Origin: Andalucia godoyi
Taxonomy: Eukaryota; Discoba; Jakobea; Jakobida; Andaluciidae
Direction of reading: 5' to 3'
Length of the DNA: 64,000 bases
NCBI GenBank assembly: GCA_009859145.1
Contig: VRVR01000007.1
Location: 1 to 64,000, forward strand
Shown here: one piece after another, positions 46,454-56,250 of the stretch
Layout: every line of letters starts with the position of its first letter
Position numbering within the stretch: position 1 is the stretch's first letter
Program-made: the position numbers and the translations under genes
The notes under the pieces: model-generated
Database searches by the model: none
What the model saw: only the letters and a program-made list of their open reading frames with translations
What the model was told of the DNA's origin: nothing

Positions 46454-46455
46454 TT
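46451..46455 (+). terminator. Pol III oligo-T terminator of the 5S gene
   Basis: Five T residues directly at the mature 3' end of the 5S rRNA, then AT-rich sequence. Confidence 0.7.
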
Positions 46456-47253
46456 ATTTTGGTTTTGGCTTTGCAGTGTTTTGCTTCCTTTCGGTGATGC
46501 CTTTGCATTATTATGATTTTTTTATAATTTTTTTACATCGCAGTACTGGGAATGGAGCAGGGTGGGGAAGAAAGGACACTCAAAAAAAAAAAAAAAAACA
46601 GCAGCGTTGTTAGAGAGAATCAGATGAGGAAGGCCTGAGAAGGGCGAGAGGTGTGGGATGCTGACAGCGTGTTTGCTGTAACGTGAAAGGTTGGCGGCGG
46701 CATCGCAGCAGACCGGCAATGCAGGAAGAAAACAGTTGATTGTGGATGATGTGCTGTCAACAGGCGGTTGTCCGGGCAAATGACGTTTCGTCGTAACAGT
46801 ATCGGACGAAGCACACAACCAGAACGCGGACAACAACCCTTACAAGCCTGACCGCTTTCGGAGCCTTCTCGAGGGCTGCTCTGATTCTTTTGTGAAAGCA
46901 ACGACCAATGTCCCAACTACTATCAAGAAGAAAGAAATGAAGAGAAAAAAGAGAAGGACGATGAAGAACCGCCCTTTCTGTTCTGTGCAATTCCTGATCT
47001 TTCCTCTCTTCTGCTTCCTCTTGTCTTTCCTTTTGTTTTTCTTCAACTAATTAATCAAATCACCCATCCGTCTTTTCTCTGATCCCGCACGGCATTGTAC
47101 AAAAAGAACAAAAACAGAAAGAAAAAGAAGCCGCCAAAGAAGGACGCTTGATTAAGGCATAACTATTTGCGTCAAGATTAGAGCTGGCATCCACTGAGCT
47201 ACAGGAAGGAAGGGAAGGAAAGAAAAAAGAAGAAGAAAATTACGTTTCACCAT
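46454..47253. other. Intergenic between 5S rRNA and PDE gene
   Basis: 800 bp with an A16 run near 46580 and purine/pyrimidine tracts. On the minus strand about 47000-46840 a frame encodes a hydrophobic helix (FIVLLFFLFISFFLIVVGTL) followed by a basic tail and a GTAAGG, but it has no ATG; an unresolved spliced gene is possible. Confidence 0.35.
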
Positions 47254-49419
47254 ATGGGTACTGCTGTTTCGATTGCCGCGCAACCGACACGGCCTGCGGA
47301 CCTTGAGGAATTCTCGAGCCATTTGAAGTCGCTGGATGCTGTGTTTTGCCGGACAGAGCTCAATGGGGTTCCATGGTACTGCGGCTTCACTCTGGTGCCG
47401 GTCATTGACGGGCTCGAGAGCGATCCGCATACGTTACGTGTATTTGCCACGGATCTACGCTCTGGTTTTTACGACGCGGTTCGGACGTACCAACAGCTCG
47501 CAGTCGACAAGCGGTTGCTAGGAAGACCCGAGTATACGGACTGGGGGACGTTTTTTGCAGTTGCTCGTGCTGCGTTCTTGTCAGGCGCGCTCCTACTTGA
47601 GCACAGTGATTTCCATATGATTCTTAGCGTTACACTGGATCCACAGGGTCTCGGTGAAAAGGAAGCGCTGCGATGGGTTGTTCCACTCGATTTAACCAGG
47701 ACTCGAAACTGGCGCAGGGATTTGCTGCCGGCGTTTGTGGATGCCTTGTTTGAAAGTACCAGGAGGACTGTGGCGGACTTGGCCACTGCGTACAGCGCAG
47801 AAAAGGGGAAAATTGAACAGCGGCTGGCGGAGCTGCGCGAGAAGCGCAGGCAGGAATTGAAAAGGGGATCGTCGATTAAGAATCTGCTTATCACGCACTC
47901 TGCACCGACGTCTGGACAGAACTCTCCCACTAGCGTGCAAAAGACAAACCCTCGACTTTCTATTCACCAAGTGGACGGCAAGGACTCTGTGGCAAGCCTG
48001 AACTCTGCGGGAAGCTCGTCCGATGACGAAGGCGACCGTGAAGGAAATAATGTGCATGTTACGGTTCCCGTCGACAAAGTTCTTGATATTTTGAAACGGA
48101 TCCGAACAAAGGTCACCATTCAGCGAGCCGCGTTGGGAAAGGCCGCTCAGGTATTGAGCAATCGCGACGTGGACGATCTCGATTATGTGTTGGAGACGCT
48201 GGCGACGAACAGTCTCTACTTTCCGGATTTGGATGATGCATCGACAGCAGCAGACGATGCAGAAATTTCTGATTGGGTGGCTGCCGAACTGGTCCCTGGC
48301 GGTTCAAGCAGTCCGGTCACTGCCAAGATGGGCAAGTCCAAGTTTTGGACATTGAAGCGGGCAGTCAAGGCGATCGCATTTGCGAACACTCTAAAGAAGA
48401 AGACAGATTCTTCCGTGACCCTCCGGATGTGGGCCGAGCTTCCTGACAAGCTTCTGTCCATGCTGGAGCATATCGATAATTGGAGTTTTGATGTTTTTGA
48501 GCTCAACAAGGAGTCAAATGGCAGACCCATGTACTACGTAACATGTTCCCTGTTGCAACGACTGCATTTGACGGAACGATTTTCGATATCTCAGGAAAAG
48601 CTCATCCGGTTTCTTCAGAAGGTGGAGTCAATGTATCACGCGAATCCGTATCACAACAACTTGCATGCTGCTGATGTGACGCAAACATTCTACTACTTCA
48701 TGCGATGGGGTGGCATTGCTCAGTATCTGTCTCCGATTGAGCAGTTTGCTGCTATTCTTGCATGTACAATCCACGACTTGGGACATCCGGGTGTGAACAA
48801 TGCTTTTGAGGTTCGAACCCAGTCGCCAAGGGCATTGCTGTACAATGATCAGTCAGTGTTGGAAATGTTCCACTTGACGCAGTTTTTTGAGCTGCTCTCC
48901 CGACCAGAATACAACATTCTTGAGGAACTCACTCCGCAGGAACGGAAGACCTTTCGCGACCTCGTTGTGACGATGGTGTTGTCGACGGACATGAGCAAAC
49001 ACTTTGGCTTTCTTGGCCAGTTCAAAGCCATGGTAAAGCGCGGTTTCAAACCGGATGCCCCGGAAGACTTGCAAATGGTGCTGCAAGCGTTTTTGAAAGC
49101 CTCCGATATCTCGAACCCATCGAAGCCGCTTGGGCTGTGTGTGCGCTGGGCAGATCGTGTGATGGTCGAGTTCTTTATGCAAGGTGACAAAGAGAGAAGT
49201 CTGGGGCTCACGATTTCACCGTTCTGCGATCGATACACAAGCCATGTTGCCAAATGCCAGCTTGGATTCTTGGACTATGTTGTGCTTCCCTTCTTCCAAT
49301 CGCTTGCAGAATTTCAAGACCATCTCAAATCGATTGTCGAAAATCACGTCATTAAGAATCGGCAGTATTGGGCAGAACAGGGAAATATTGCGGCTTCCCA
49401 AGCAGCTGCGAAATCGTAG
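47254..49419 (+). CDS. 3',5'-cyclic-nucleotide phosphodiesterase (class I) with XRCC4-like N-terminal region
   Basis: 721 aa, single exon. The N-terminus MGTAVSIA fits an N-myristoylation site. Residues about 20-165 form an alpha/beta region with LRVFATDLRSGFYDAV, FHMILSVTLDPQ and LRWVVPLDL, followed by a coiled-coil-like helix (ESTRRTVADLATAY...KRRQEL). This is reminiscent of the XRCC4/XLF/PAXX/SAS-6 head-plus-coil fold. After a Ser-rich linker comes the catalytic domain (about 385-700): YHNNLHAADVTQ, HDLGHPGVNN, VLSTDMSKHF, ASDISNPSKP and QGDKERSLGL with SPFCDR, all metal-binding residues present. It hydrolyses cAMP and/or cGMP; selectivity cannot be read. Confidence 0.9.
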   Translation: MGTAVSIAAQPTRPADLEEFSSHLKSLDAVFCRTELNGVPWYCGFTLVPVIDGLESDPHTLRVFATDLRSGFYDAVRTYQQLAVDKRLLGRPEYTDWGTFFAVARAAFLSGALLLEHSDFHMILSVTLDPQGLGEKEALRWVVPLDLTRTRNWRRDLLPAFVDALFESTRRTVADLATAYSAEKGKIEQRLAELREKRRQELKRGSSIKNLLITHSAPTSGQNSPTSVQKTNPRLSIHQVDGKDSVASLNSAGSSSDDEGDREGNNVHVTVPVDKVLDILKRIRTKVTIQRAALGKAAQVLSNRDVDDLDYVLETLATNSLYFPDLDDASTAADDAEISDWVAAELVPGGSSSPVTAKMGKSKFWTLKRAVKAIAFANTLKKKTDSSVTLRMWAELPDKLLSMLEHIDNWSFDVFELNKESNGRPMYYVTCSLLQRLHLTERFSISQEKLIRFLQKVESMYHANPYHNNLHAADVTQTFYYFMRWGGIAQYLSPIEQFAAILACTIHDLGHPGVNNAFEVRTQSPRALLYNDQSVLEMFHLTQFFELLSRPEYNILEELTPQERKTFRDLVVTMVLSTDMSKHFGFLGQFKAMVKRGFKPDAPEDLQMVLQAFLKASDISNPSKPLGLCVRWADRVMVEFFMQGDKERSLGLTISPFCDRYTSHVAKCQLGFLDYVVLPFFQSLAEFQDHLKSIVENHVIKNRQYWAEQGNIAASQAAAKS

Positions 49420-49751
49420 AGAATGAGAACCGAGAAACCCCGAGCAGGAAAATGCGTCGACATCCGAGTGTGTGTGTGTGCCTGTGTCTGTGTCTCAATG
49501 CACTCGGATGAACATCGTAAAAAATTAATAATAATAACAATAATAATAATAACAATAATAAAATATGGTGACTGAATCTGATTTCTTATCGAAGAATCCG
49601 CGAATATAGTTATCTTTGGTTTTTGACATGTCACGTAGTAATCCAATATTCAGCGAGAACATGAACGAAAGAAAGGACAGAGATGTACAAGAAGAAGATT
49701 GACGGCAGAAGAAAAACGCGCTGGCTGAAGGAGAGAAGAAGAGGCAAAATC
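49420..49751. other. Intergenic, convergent 3' flanks of PDE and RNF170-like genes
   Basis: Contains a TGTG run (49471-49490) and ATA/ATAATA repeats (49525-49562). No gene was seen. Confidence 0.45.
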
Positions 49752-50786
49752 CTATGTCGAGAGGAATCGAGGGATGACTTGCATGATCCTGTCTGAAAAG
49801 CACAGGAACACAATTCGAAGAAAAACAACAACAATGAATACTCGGTCCAGAAACTGAAGAACCTCCACTGCGGCAGCAGATACGTCGATCCATCCGAACT
49901 GCAAACTGACGAACACACAGTTCATCAATAAGGCAGCCACCAACAAGAATGAATTGATATCAAAAGACGTCAGCAAGAACCGAATGAACTTCCGGAAGTA
50001 TGTATCGGAAAACCCAGAATCATTGTACTTACTGATTCGCGCGGAAAGGGGCGAAGACACGTGGCAAGTGGTTGCTTCGACTGCTGCTACTGGGAGGCGG
50101 TCCAGGGGACATGTCTGCACAGCATAAGATCCATTGTGATCAAAGTACGCCAGTATACACTCTGCACAAAACAAATGACCGCACGATAGCCGAACCTCAT
50201 TTTCTCGTTCAGAGAGGCAGATGGAACAAACGTCGTCGACTCCGAACGAAACGACGACGACAGATTCCATCGGACACTGACTCGCGGAGTTCTGGTCACG
50301 CAAGCCAACATGATTGCACTCCAAAGGCGACGTACTGCACAGCTGCGGTCGTTCATCCATGAAGAGCGGTTCTTCGTCTCGTTTCCTCTGTACTTGTGCG
50401 CAATAAATCGACAGGCAGGAACAACTCTCAACACTTTGATGGCCACAATCTGGAATGGACAGTGCTGGTCTGGGAGTTCGCATGATTCTGGCAGCTGCAG
50501 GAGCTGGCTCCGAATCGCGGACACTGAACTGTATGTTTTGCATCCTCCACGTTTCGATTCTTATATACTGCTCAGTTCCAGCAAACCGCAGCAGAATGAC
50601 CAGAACAAAAATGCAAACATAGAAAGGCTGCGCGAGTTGCGGCCCTGGCGTCTGGAAGAAACAGGGAGGGAAATGGTTTTTTTCCGGGCATCGTCCCGCC
50701 GTCACGTTTGCAGAAGAAGAAAATTTTCCTCCAGCTCGGATGTCTTGTTTGGCATGTAACCCGCCGTGCTGCGACACGATGCGCAT
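49752..50786 (-). CDS. RNF170: RNF170-like membrane RING E3 ligase
   Basis: 344 aa from the most upstream ATG (50786); a later ATG at 50543 would drop the first membrane segment. One N-terminal hydrophobic segment (FYVCIFVLVILLRFAG) precedes a RING at about 185-228 (CSICLSERENEVRLSCGHLF, CAEC, CPLD), then two C-terminal hydrophobic segments with LQFLDRVFIVVVFLRI, corresponding to the DUF1232-like part of RNF170. The final zinc ligand is Asp (CPLD), as in RBX1, rather than Cys. RNF170 sits in the ER and ubiquitinates activated IP3 receptors. A TATATAAG lies at 50567-50560 on this strand inside the frame, so the true start is uncertain. Confidence 0.65.
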   Translation of the reverse strand: MRIVSQHGGLHAKQDIRAGGKFSSSANVTAGRCPEKNHFPPCFFQTPGPQLAQPFYVCIFVLVILLRFAGTEQYIRIETWRMQNIQFSVRDSEPAPAAARIMRTPRPALSIPDCGHQSVESCSCLSIYCAQVQRKRDEEPLFMDERPQLCSTSPLECNHVGLRDQNSASQCPMESVVVVSFGVDDVCSICLSERENEVRLSCGHLFCAECILAYFDHNGSYAVQTCPLDRLPVAAVEATTCHVSSPLSARISKYNDSGFSDTYFRKFIRFLLTSFDINSFLLVAALLMNCVFVSLQFGWIDVSAAAVEVLQFLDRVFIVVVFLRIVFLCFSDRIMQVIPRFLST

Positions 50787-51364
50787 GCACGGCACTTTCG
50801 AACTCCATCAACACCGATCCCCCCAGCCAAGAAACAGACGAGCAAAACGGATCGATAACCGGGCGAACAGCTTGCGCAATCTTCACATCCCCCCGCCGCT
50901 CGAAGCGCCCAGCGTTGGCGCCACGAATTGAGACATGCAGTTCCTGCCGCTCGTGCCCGCAAAGTCATCGCGGCAAAGCGTCCTCGGGTGTTCGATACTC
51001 GTCCGTCGCAATCAGGCGGTCGTCCGGAAGAGACCCACGCGCGCTCTCCTCAATCACTTTTGCCATCGTCTATGAAGTGGAAACGATCACGCCCACAAGA
51101 AACACAGACGGTCAGAGAACGAATTGTTGCATGAAGCACGGAAAGGAACAGGAAAACCAAGTCATGTTTGCACTGAGGATTTGTTCAGGACTGTTCGGTA
51201 AAATAGTTTTAATATTTTTTAATATTTAATATTATTACGCTTGCGGCTAGCTGTGGAGAATGTGTGCAAAAGTGGGGCAAGAATGATGGGTGGGATGATA
51301 ATAATATACATTATGATACAAGCAACAACAAAAAAGAAGGGGGAAAAAGGCGTGGGGAAGAATG
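50787..51364. other. Intergenic between RNF170-like and kinesin-8 genes
   Basis: Contains the RNF170-like 5' flank, with a moderately GC-rich stretch at 50930-51050, and the kinesin 3' flank (AT-rich at 51205-51240). No gene was seen. Confidence 0.4.
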
Positions 51365-54300
51365 TCAATTCCATGGTAGCTGCCGCGCACCAACAACAGG
51401 ATGACGAGGAGGGCCGTTGGAAAGACCGTTGAAGCCGCCAGGCTGCGGAACTTTGCGAACGTTGTTGCTGGAAGTGATCGCCGTGCCTTTATACAGTCTC
51501 CCGGTTGGAGCAGCCCCGCTTCTGTGGGCGTTCTTTTCATCGTGGACGGTTTCTTCCGAGAATGCATTCTTTCGTCCGCGGGCAGAGACCTTCTCTGCAT
51601 GGTACCCCGGGGGGAGTGCATTCCGGTGGCCAGGCAGATCCGCAACCTCAGAATCCTCCTCGCCATCGGACATTGTACTCGACTTCCTGGCGCCCATTGC
51701 CACTGCCAGGAGATTGTTCTGCGAAAAGCTCTTGCGATGCCCATCCGCGAGACGACCGATCGCTCCTGCATGCCTTACCACCGGCTGACCCGCAGGGACG
51801 GCCTTGGTATTGAGTCTCGTAAGCGGATTTGGTCGCGCGCCGACACCATTTGACGGTTGGGCATGCTGACCATTGCTTGGAATGGAAGCCCGGACAGGTG
51901 CAAGACCCGATCGCTGCTGCGGATTGGAGAACGCAACATCCCTCGGCATCACTTCCTCCGAAGACAGCACCATCTTGCGGGAGCTCGGGCTTACACCATG
52001 GGGGGCCTGCGGAGACGAACTCTTTCCAATGGGAGGCAGAGACGACATCCCAGACGAAGAAGCCTTGGGGTTGGTTGGACCTACACCTCGAATGTCCATC
52101 GCAACATAGTGCACAGACGACTCGTCCGCGCCAATTCCGTTAATGGGGGACGCATCGCCGAGTCCCGACAGCGCACCAGACCTTCTCTTCTTCTTCGAAG
52201 ACGGCGGAGAAAACAGCACGGGGGATGTTGCGGAGGCACATGATATTCCAATGTTGTGAAGCATTGCGATCGAAGAAGGATACAGAAGTTGCTCGTACGG
52301 AATCGAAGAGGAGTGGCTGGCGTGATGTCCGTTCGGCGTCGGAGAGTGCGACGGAATGCTTTCATCCATGCTGTGACCGACGTGGCGCGAGGCAGGTGCG
52401 GCAGATGGCGGCGTCGCATTTGGTCCGTCGTTGTTATATTGAGCGAGGAGATCTCCTGGAAGATCGCAACCTTGCGCCCGAAGAAATTCAAGCATGCGCG
52501 ACAGCAATGCATCCTTCTTCTTCAGTTGTGATCCTACTTTTTTCACTTCGAACTGGCGGGCTTGCATCATCTGACCATTGATCAAAGCCGCTTCTTCCAA
52601 TTCAATGTTCTGTAATTCAAGAATCCGCATGCGGTAGTTCATTTCAAGCAACTCCCGCATATCTTTGGTCTGCACCATGGACGGCAGCATCGCGTGGAGA
52701 ATTTTTGCTTCCTCCTCGAGCTTCTTCAGCCGGGCAATGAGATCAACCTTGAGCCTCTTGTTCTTCTCAATGTTTCCAAGAATCGTTCGAATCTCCTTCC
52801 GCGCTTCGCTGACTCTGTGCGGGGTTTTCGAGCGCGGAGCATTGGAATGTGTTGTTGCAATCGACGACACATCCGACGCACCATCAAACGAATCTGCCAC
52901 TGAGGCATTGGAATGGAAATCATGCAAAAACGACGAATGAACATCTGCGTTCTGCTGGAGGTCCAGAGCAGATATTTCCAACTGAATCTTGTTGATTTCC
53001 ATCACATTCTTGATGTTCTGCTCTTCCAACTCCATCAAGGAGCGTCGTATCTGCATTCTATCCTCGAAGTTCAGAGATATTTTGTTGCGCATTTCTTCGA
53101 CTACTTGGCGCTCACGCTGTCGCTCCTCGGACTCGTTGCTATCCTCTGTGCCGGAATGAACGAGTTTATCCTTCAGCTCGGAAACCTCGCTGCGCAAATC
53201 TGCGATGATCTGCATGTACTGATGCACATGGTAGGAAACATTCAACACGTTCCGTTCCACTTTTGTCTTGATATTCTTCGCTCGATGCGCGTACTTCAAC
53301 GTGTTGAGCGTTTCTTCAAAATTCACGGGACTGACCGCAGCAATCATCACCGTCCGGCAGTTTCCTCCCAGAGAGTCCTTGAGAAGACGTGTCAGCTTGG
53401 AGTCTCGGTACGGCACATACGAGCCTTTGTTGCTCTTATCCCCGAGGGCATTGATACAGTTTCCCAGAGCAAGAAGAGACCTGTTAATGTTTGCGCCTTC
53501 AATCATCCGAATACCCCGATTCTGGGTGATGGAGGCGCGCTCAGATCCAGCCAAATCAATCATCGACAACTTTCCAATCTTGATTTCTGCAGTGACATCG
53601 CCAGTTCGGTCTCGCTGCTCGATCACAATCTGCAGCACTGCATGCGATCGCGATGATCCCTCGTTAGCAGCAGTCGCTTCTTGCGTTCTATACTTGTTAC
53701 CTTCTCGCAGGCATTCCAACACATCCTCCGCACATGTTGCCTCCATTTCTGTCAGTCCAGCAACCTTCATAGTCCCCTTGATGGGATCTTCCCGCAGATC
53801 CAGATATTCCGACGTCGGATTCAAAAGATCTCTAAGATTCTCATTATACACTTCAAGATACGTCAGAGTAACTTTGTACCTCCGGCTCACCTCTGTTGCT
53901 CGAATCTTTCGGAAAAGCTCCTGCAACGTCAGCATCATCAGGCCCGGATGGTCGATTGTGCCCAGCATTGTGTGTGTCTTTCCCGACCCAGTGGCACCAT
54001 ACGCAAACACCGTCGCATTGTACCCTGTCAGCACCCCGTCCAGCAAGAACAGCGTAGTCTTTTCGAACACCTGGCGCTGTGTTGTCCGCGGGTCAAACAC
54101 ATGGTCAAACGCATACCGCTTTTCCTTTTTTCTATTTGCCCTCAGCGGATCATCGGCATTCGAGTCAGACGCAGGATCCGTAATCACAAGCATTCGCCCA
54201 TCAACAGGTTTCACATACTCCCGACAGTTGTTCAGTCTCTCCTTCTTCAGCACCGGTCGCACACGCACCGCAACAAGAATGTTCGGCTGCCCATTCTCCA

Positions 54301-54388
54301 TCGCGGACTTGTACTCTTCAGTGTCCGCATCGTGCAATCCAATCTTTGGAAAATATGGATTCTGGTGATCGTCGCTGTACGGATCCAT
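51365..54388 (-). CDS. Kinesin-8 family motor (KIF18/KIF19/Kip3 type)
   Basis: 1,007 aa from ATG 54388. The frame is open upstream only through leader-like Phe/Ser codons. The motor domain (about 35-400) has NILVAVRVRPV, P-loop GATGSGKT (131-138), switch I NEGSSRSHAVL, switch II DLAGSERA, YVPYRDSKLTRLLKDSLGGN and LKYAHRAKNIK at the neck. EGNKYRTQEATAAN is typical of the kinesin-8/KIF19 group. Coiled-coil blocks follow to about 680, then a long Ser/Pro/His-rich tail. Kinesin-8 motors walk to microtubule plus ends and limit their length; KIF19 controls ciliary length, which would fit a flagellate. Confidence 0.88.
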   Translation of the reverse strand: MDPYSDDHQNPYFPKIGLHDADTEEYKSAMENGQPNILVAVRVRPVLKKERLNNCREYVKPVDGRMLVITDPASDSNADDPLRANRKKEKRYAFDHVFDPRTTQRQVFEKTTLFLLDGVLTGYNATVFAYGATGSGKTHTMLGTIDHPGLMMLTLQELFRKIRATEVSRRYKVTLTYLEVYNENLRDLLNPTSEYLDLREDPIKGTMKVAGLTEMEATCAEDVLECLREGNKYRTQEATAANEGSSRSHAVLQIVIEQRDRTGDVTAEIKIGKLSMIDLAGSERASITQNRGIRMIEGANINRSLLALGNCINALGDKSNKGSYVPYRDSKLTRLLKDSLGGNCRTVMIAAVSPVNFEETLNTLKYAHRAKNIKTKVERNVLNVSYHVHQYMQIIADLRSEVSELKDKLVHSGTEDSNESEERQRERQVVEEMRNKISLNFEDRMQIRRSLMELEEQNIKNVMEINKIQLEISALDLQQNADVHSSFLHDFHSNASVADSFDGASDVSSIATTHSNAPRSKTPHRVSEARKEIRTILGNIEKNKRLKVDLIARLKKLEEEAKILHAMLPSMVQTKDMRELLEMNYRMRILELQNIELEEAALINGQMMQARQFEVKKVGSQLKKKDALLSRMLEFLRAQGCDLPGDLLAQYNNDGPNATPPSAAPASRHVGHSMDESIPSHSPTPNGHHASHSSSIPYEQLLYPSSIAMLHNIGISCASATSPVLFSPPSSKKKRRSGALSGLGDASPINGIGADESSVHYVAMDIRGVGPTNPKASSSGMSSLPPIGKSSSPQAPHGVSPSSRKMVLSSEEVMPRDVAFSNPQQRSGLAPVRASIPSNGQHAQPSNGVGARPNPLTRLNTKAVPAGQPVVRHAGAIGRLADGHRKSFSQNNLLAVAMGARKSSTMSDGEEDSEVADLPGHRNALPPGYHAEKVSARGRKNAFSEETVHDEKNAHRSGAAPTGRLYKGTAITSSNNVRKVPQPGGFNGLSNGPPRHPVVGARQLPWN

Positions 54389-55082
54389 CGTCGCGCGCGC
54401 TTTCTCTCCAGTCTTGTTGTTCCTATACACTTGACAGCACCTTTTGTAATACGGAGAAGGAAAGGTGTTCGGTGGGGTCCGAAAAAGGAAAGAGAAAGAG
54501 AAAGAGAGAGGCGCTGAAAACAAAGCAACAACGTCAACAGCAGCTCGAAGAAATCTTTTCACGATCTATGCATATATGTATATGCGCTGAAAGAAAATGC
54601 TTTTTTTAATTTTTTAATTAATAAAATAAAAAAAAGCAACAACAATAAGACCGCAAACACAGAACAGAATACAGAAGAAACACGGATGAATTAATCCGAG
54701 ACGCTCCTCACGGTTTTGTAAGAAGGCATTTTCCCTTTTTGAAAACGGGAAATCACGCACGATCCGTTTCTCAAATTCTACAACAGCTTTAATCATGCTG
54801 GGGGTTCAGACACTTAGATAACGACTAAACGAACCAACGAGCCTTTTTGCTATCGAAAATCCACCGCATACTCCAAAACAAAGTAAAAAATGCCCGAGAT
54901 TCCGCTTCAGAACAGATTAAACGCATCCATCTTTATTATTTTTACTAAATGTATCTCTTCTTCTTCTTATTCCCCATTTGGTTCGTACGCTCAGTTTCTT
55001 TCAATCGCTTTCTTTCAGTCTTGCGCAACCGATATCCCGTTTCACTTCTCGCGTCCACACGGTGCTGCACCGAAAAGAAAAA
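54389..55082. promoter_or_regulatory. Divergent intergenic region, kinesin-8 / three-intron gene
   Basis: 694 bp. A minus-strand 60-codon frame (54796-54614, MIKAVVEFEKRIVR..., ending in a hydrophobic stretch) has an ATG, but its end runs into low-complexity sequence, so I do not call it. AT-rich sequence lies at 54600-54635. Confidence 0.35.
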
Positions 55083-56165
55083 ATGAACATCCGATTAAGC
55101 AACATTCATGAGTACAGACAGGAATTCTACCACTATATCAACGCCCCGATATTCTGGAAACGTAAGTGTCCTCTGTTGATGTTCGGTCTTGTTTTGAATT
55201 ACTCTCCTTTTTCTCCTTTTTCTCCTTTTTACTTGTTGTTTTTGATACACTGCCTTTCCTTGATGTGAATACGTAATTAATCCAAGGCGATTTTCTCATC
55301 TTTCCAGAATCCGACGCGCCTGGTGTGAACTACTATGCGGACACAGCACCGGATGTGGTCATGGTCAAGACACCCCCAAGACGGGCAAGTATGTTCTTCT
55401 TCTTATCTTTTTTTCGGCAGGTTTCTTCTTGTCCTGTTGGAATCAAAAAACACTATCTTCAGTCAATGCATCGAGGGCTTTCCGTTATTTGGCAAACAGA
55501 AATCCAACACAGAAACAGCAAAAACTCATGTCTTTTTATTTTGTTTAAAAACAAAAACAAAAAACAAAAACATTCTTTTTCGAACTAACGGCGCTGCATC
55601 AGGTATGGGAAGCTCTGCTCGCATGTCAAGCACAGGACTGACACCAAGAGCTGATGCAAACTGGGGCTCAAGGCCGTTTTCACCCGTGAAGAGCCGCCCA
55701 TCAAGTCGAATATCCAGCGCAAGTCCTTCACGACTGCCCTCCCGACCAAGCTCCGCAGCCACGTCCTTTCGAGCGGGTTCCGTAATGTCGAGGTTCTCAA
55801 TGCGAAGCAATGCAACATCCTCCACTGTGCTAAGCTCAATCTCGAACACAGGCCACTATCTAAACGGAATCGCGGTGGCGAACAGTCTTGGCCCGCAGCT
55901 TCTGAAGGTCGACAGCGCAAGACCATCGCCGCAAAGCTATACACCTCAAAAGGTTACCAAGCATGCATATGCAGCATCATTTGGAAAGGCGTCAAGATTT
56001 CCACCTCAAAAGAGTATGCTCTCCCACCGTTCATGTCCACGTCACTCTCTCTTTCTCTCTTCCACTTCTCTGTCTCCATTCTGTTTCCTCCTTCTTCCGA
56101 ACAGCTCGTCTTTCCTCCACATCCCATCAATAATACTTTCAGACGAAGAAGAACCAAAACACTAA
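55083..56165 (+). CDS. Unknown Ser/Arg/Pro-rich protein, four exons
   Basis: Exons are 55083-55161, 55308-55388, 55603-56013 and 56143-56165. The introns of 146, 214 and 129 nt begin GTAAGT, GTATGT and GTATGC and end CAG; all three interrupt a codon after its first base. The spliced product is 197 aa. A structured-looking N-terminus (MNIRLSNIHEYRQEFYHYI, VNYYADTAPDVVMVK) is followed by a basic Ser/Pro/Arg-rich disordered region (SRPSSRISSASPSRLPS) and ends YAASFGKASRFPPQK plus an acidic tip. Basic Ser-Pro-Arg proteins with SFGK..RF repeats are common among microtubule-associated ciliary proteins, but I do not identify the family. An alternative last exon at 56105 (...TRLSSTSHQ stop) is possible. 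Confidence 0.65.
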
Positions 56166-56250
56166 ACAAAACTGCAAATTTCCAATAGACCCATATCAAA
56201 AGTAAATCTCCATCCTGCATCCGCCGCAACGAGCACCAAAATGCTACCGA

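Noticed and set aside
48805-48825. GGTTCGAACC tRNA B-box-like sequence
   Set aside because: Lies inside the PDE coding sequence with no matching acceptor or anticodon stems.
50560-50567. TATATAAG as the core promoter of the RNF170-like gene
   Set aside because: It lies inside the frame, only about 20 bp before the next ATG, so a TATA role would leave no leader; kept only as a note on start uncertainty.
54389-54562. 58-residue N-terminal extension of kinesin-8
   Set aside because: Phe/Ser-rich leader sequence; kinesin-8 proteins start shortly before the motor domain.
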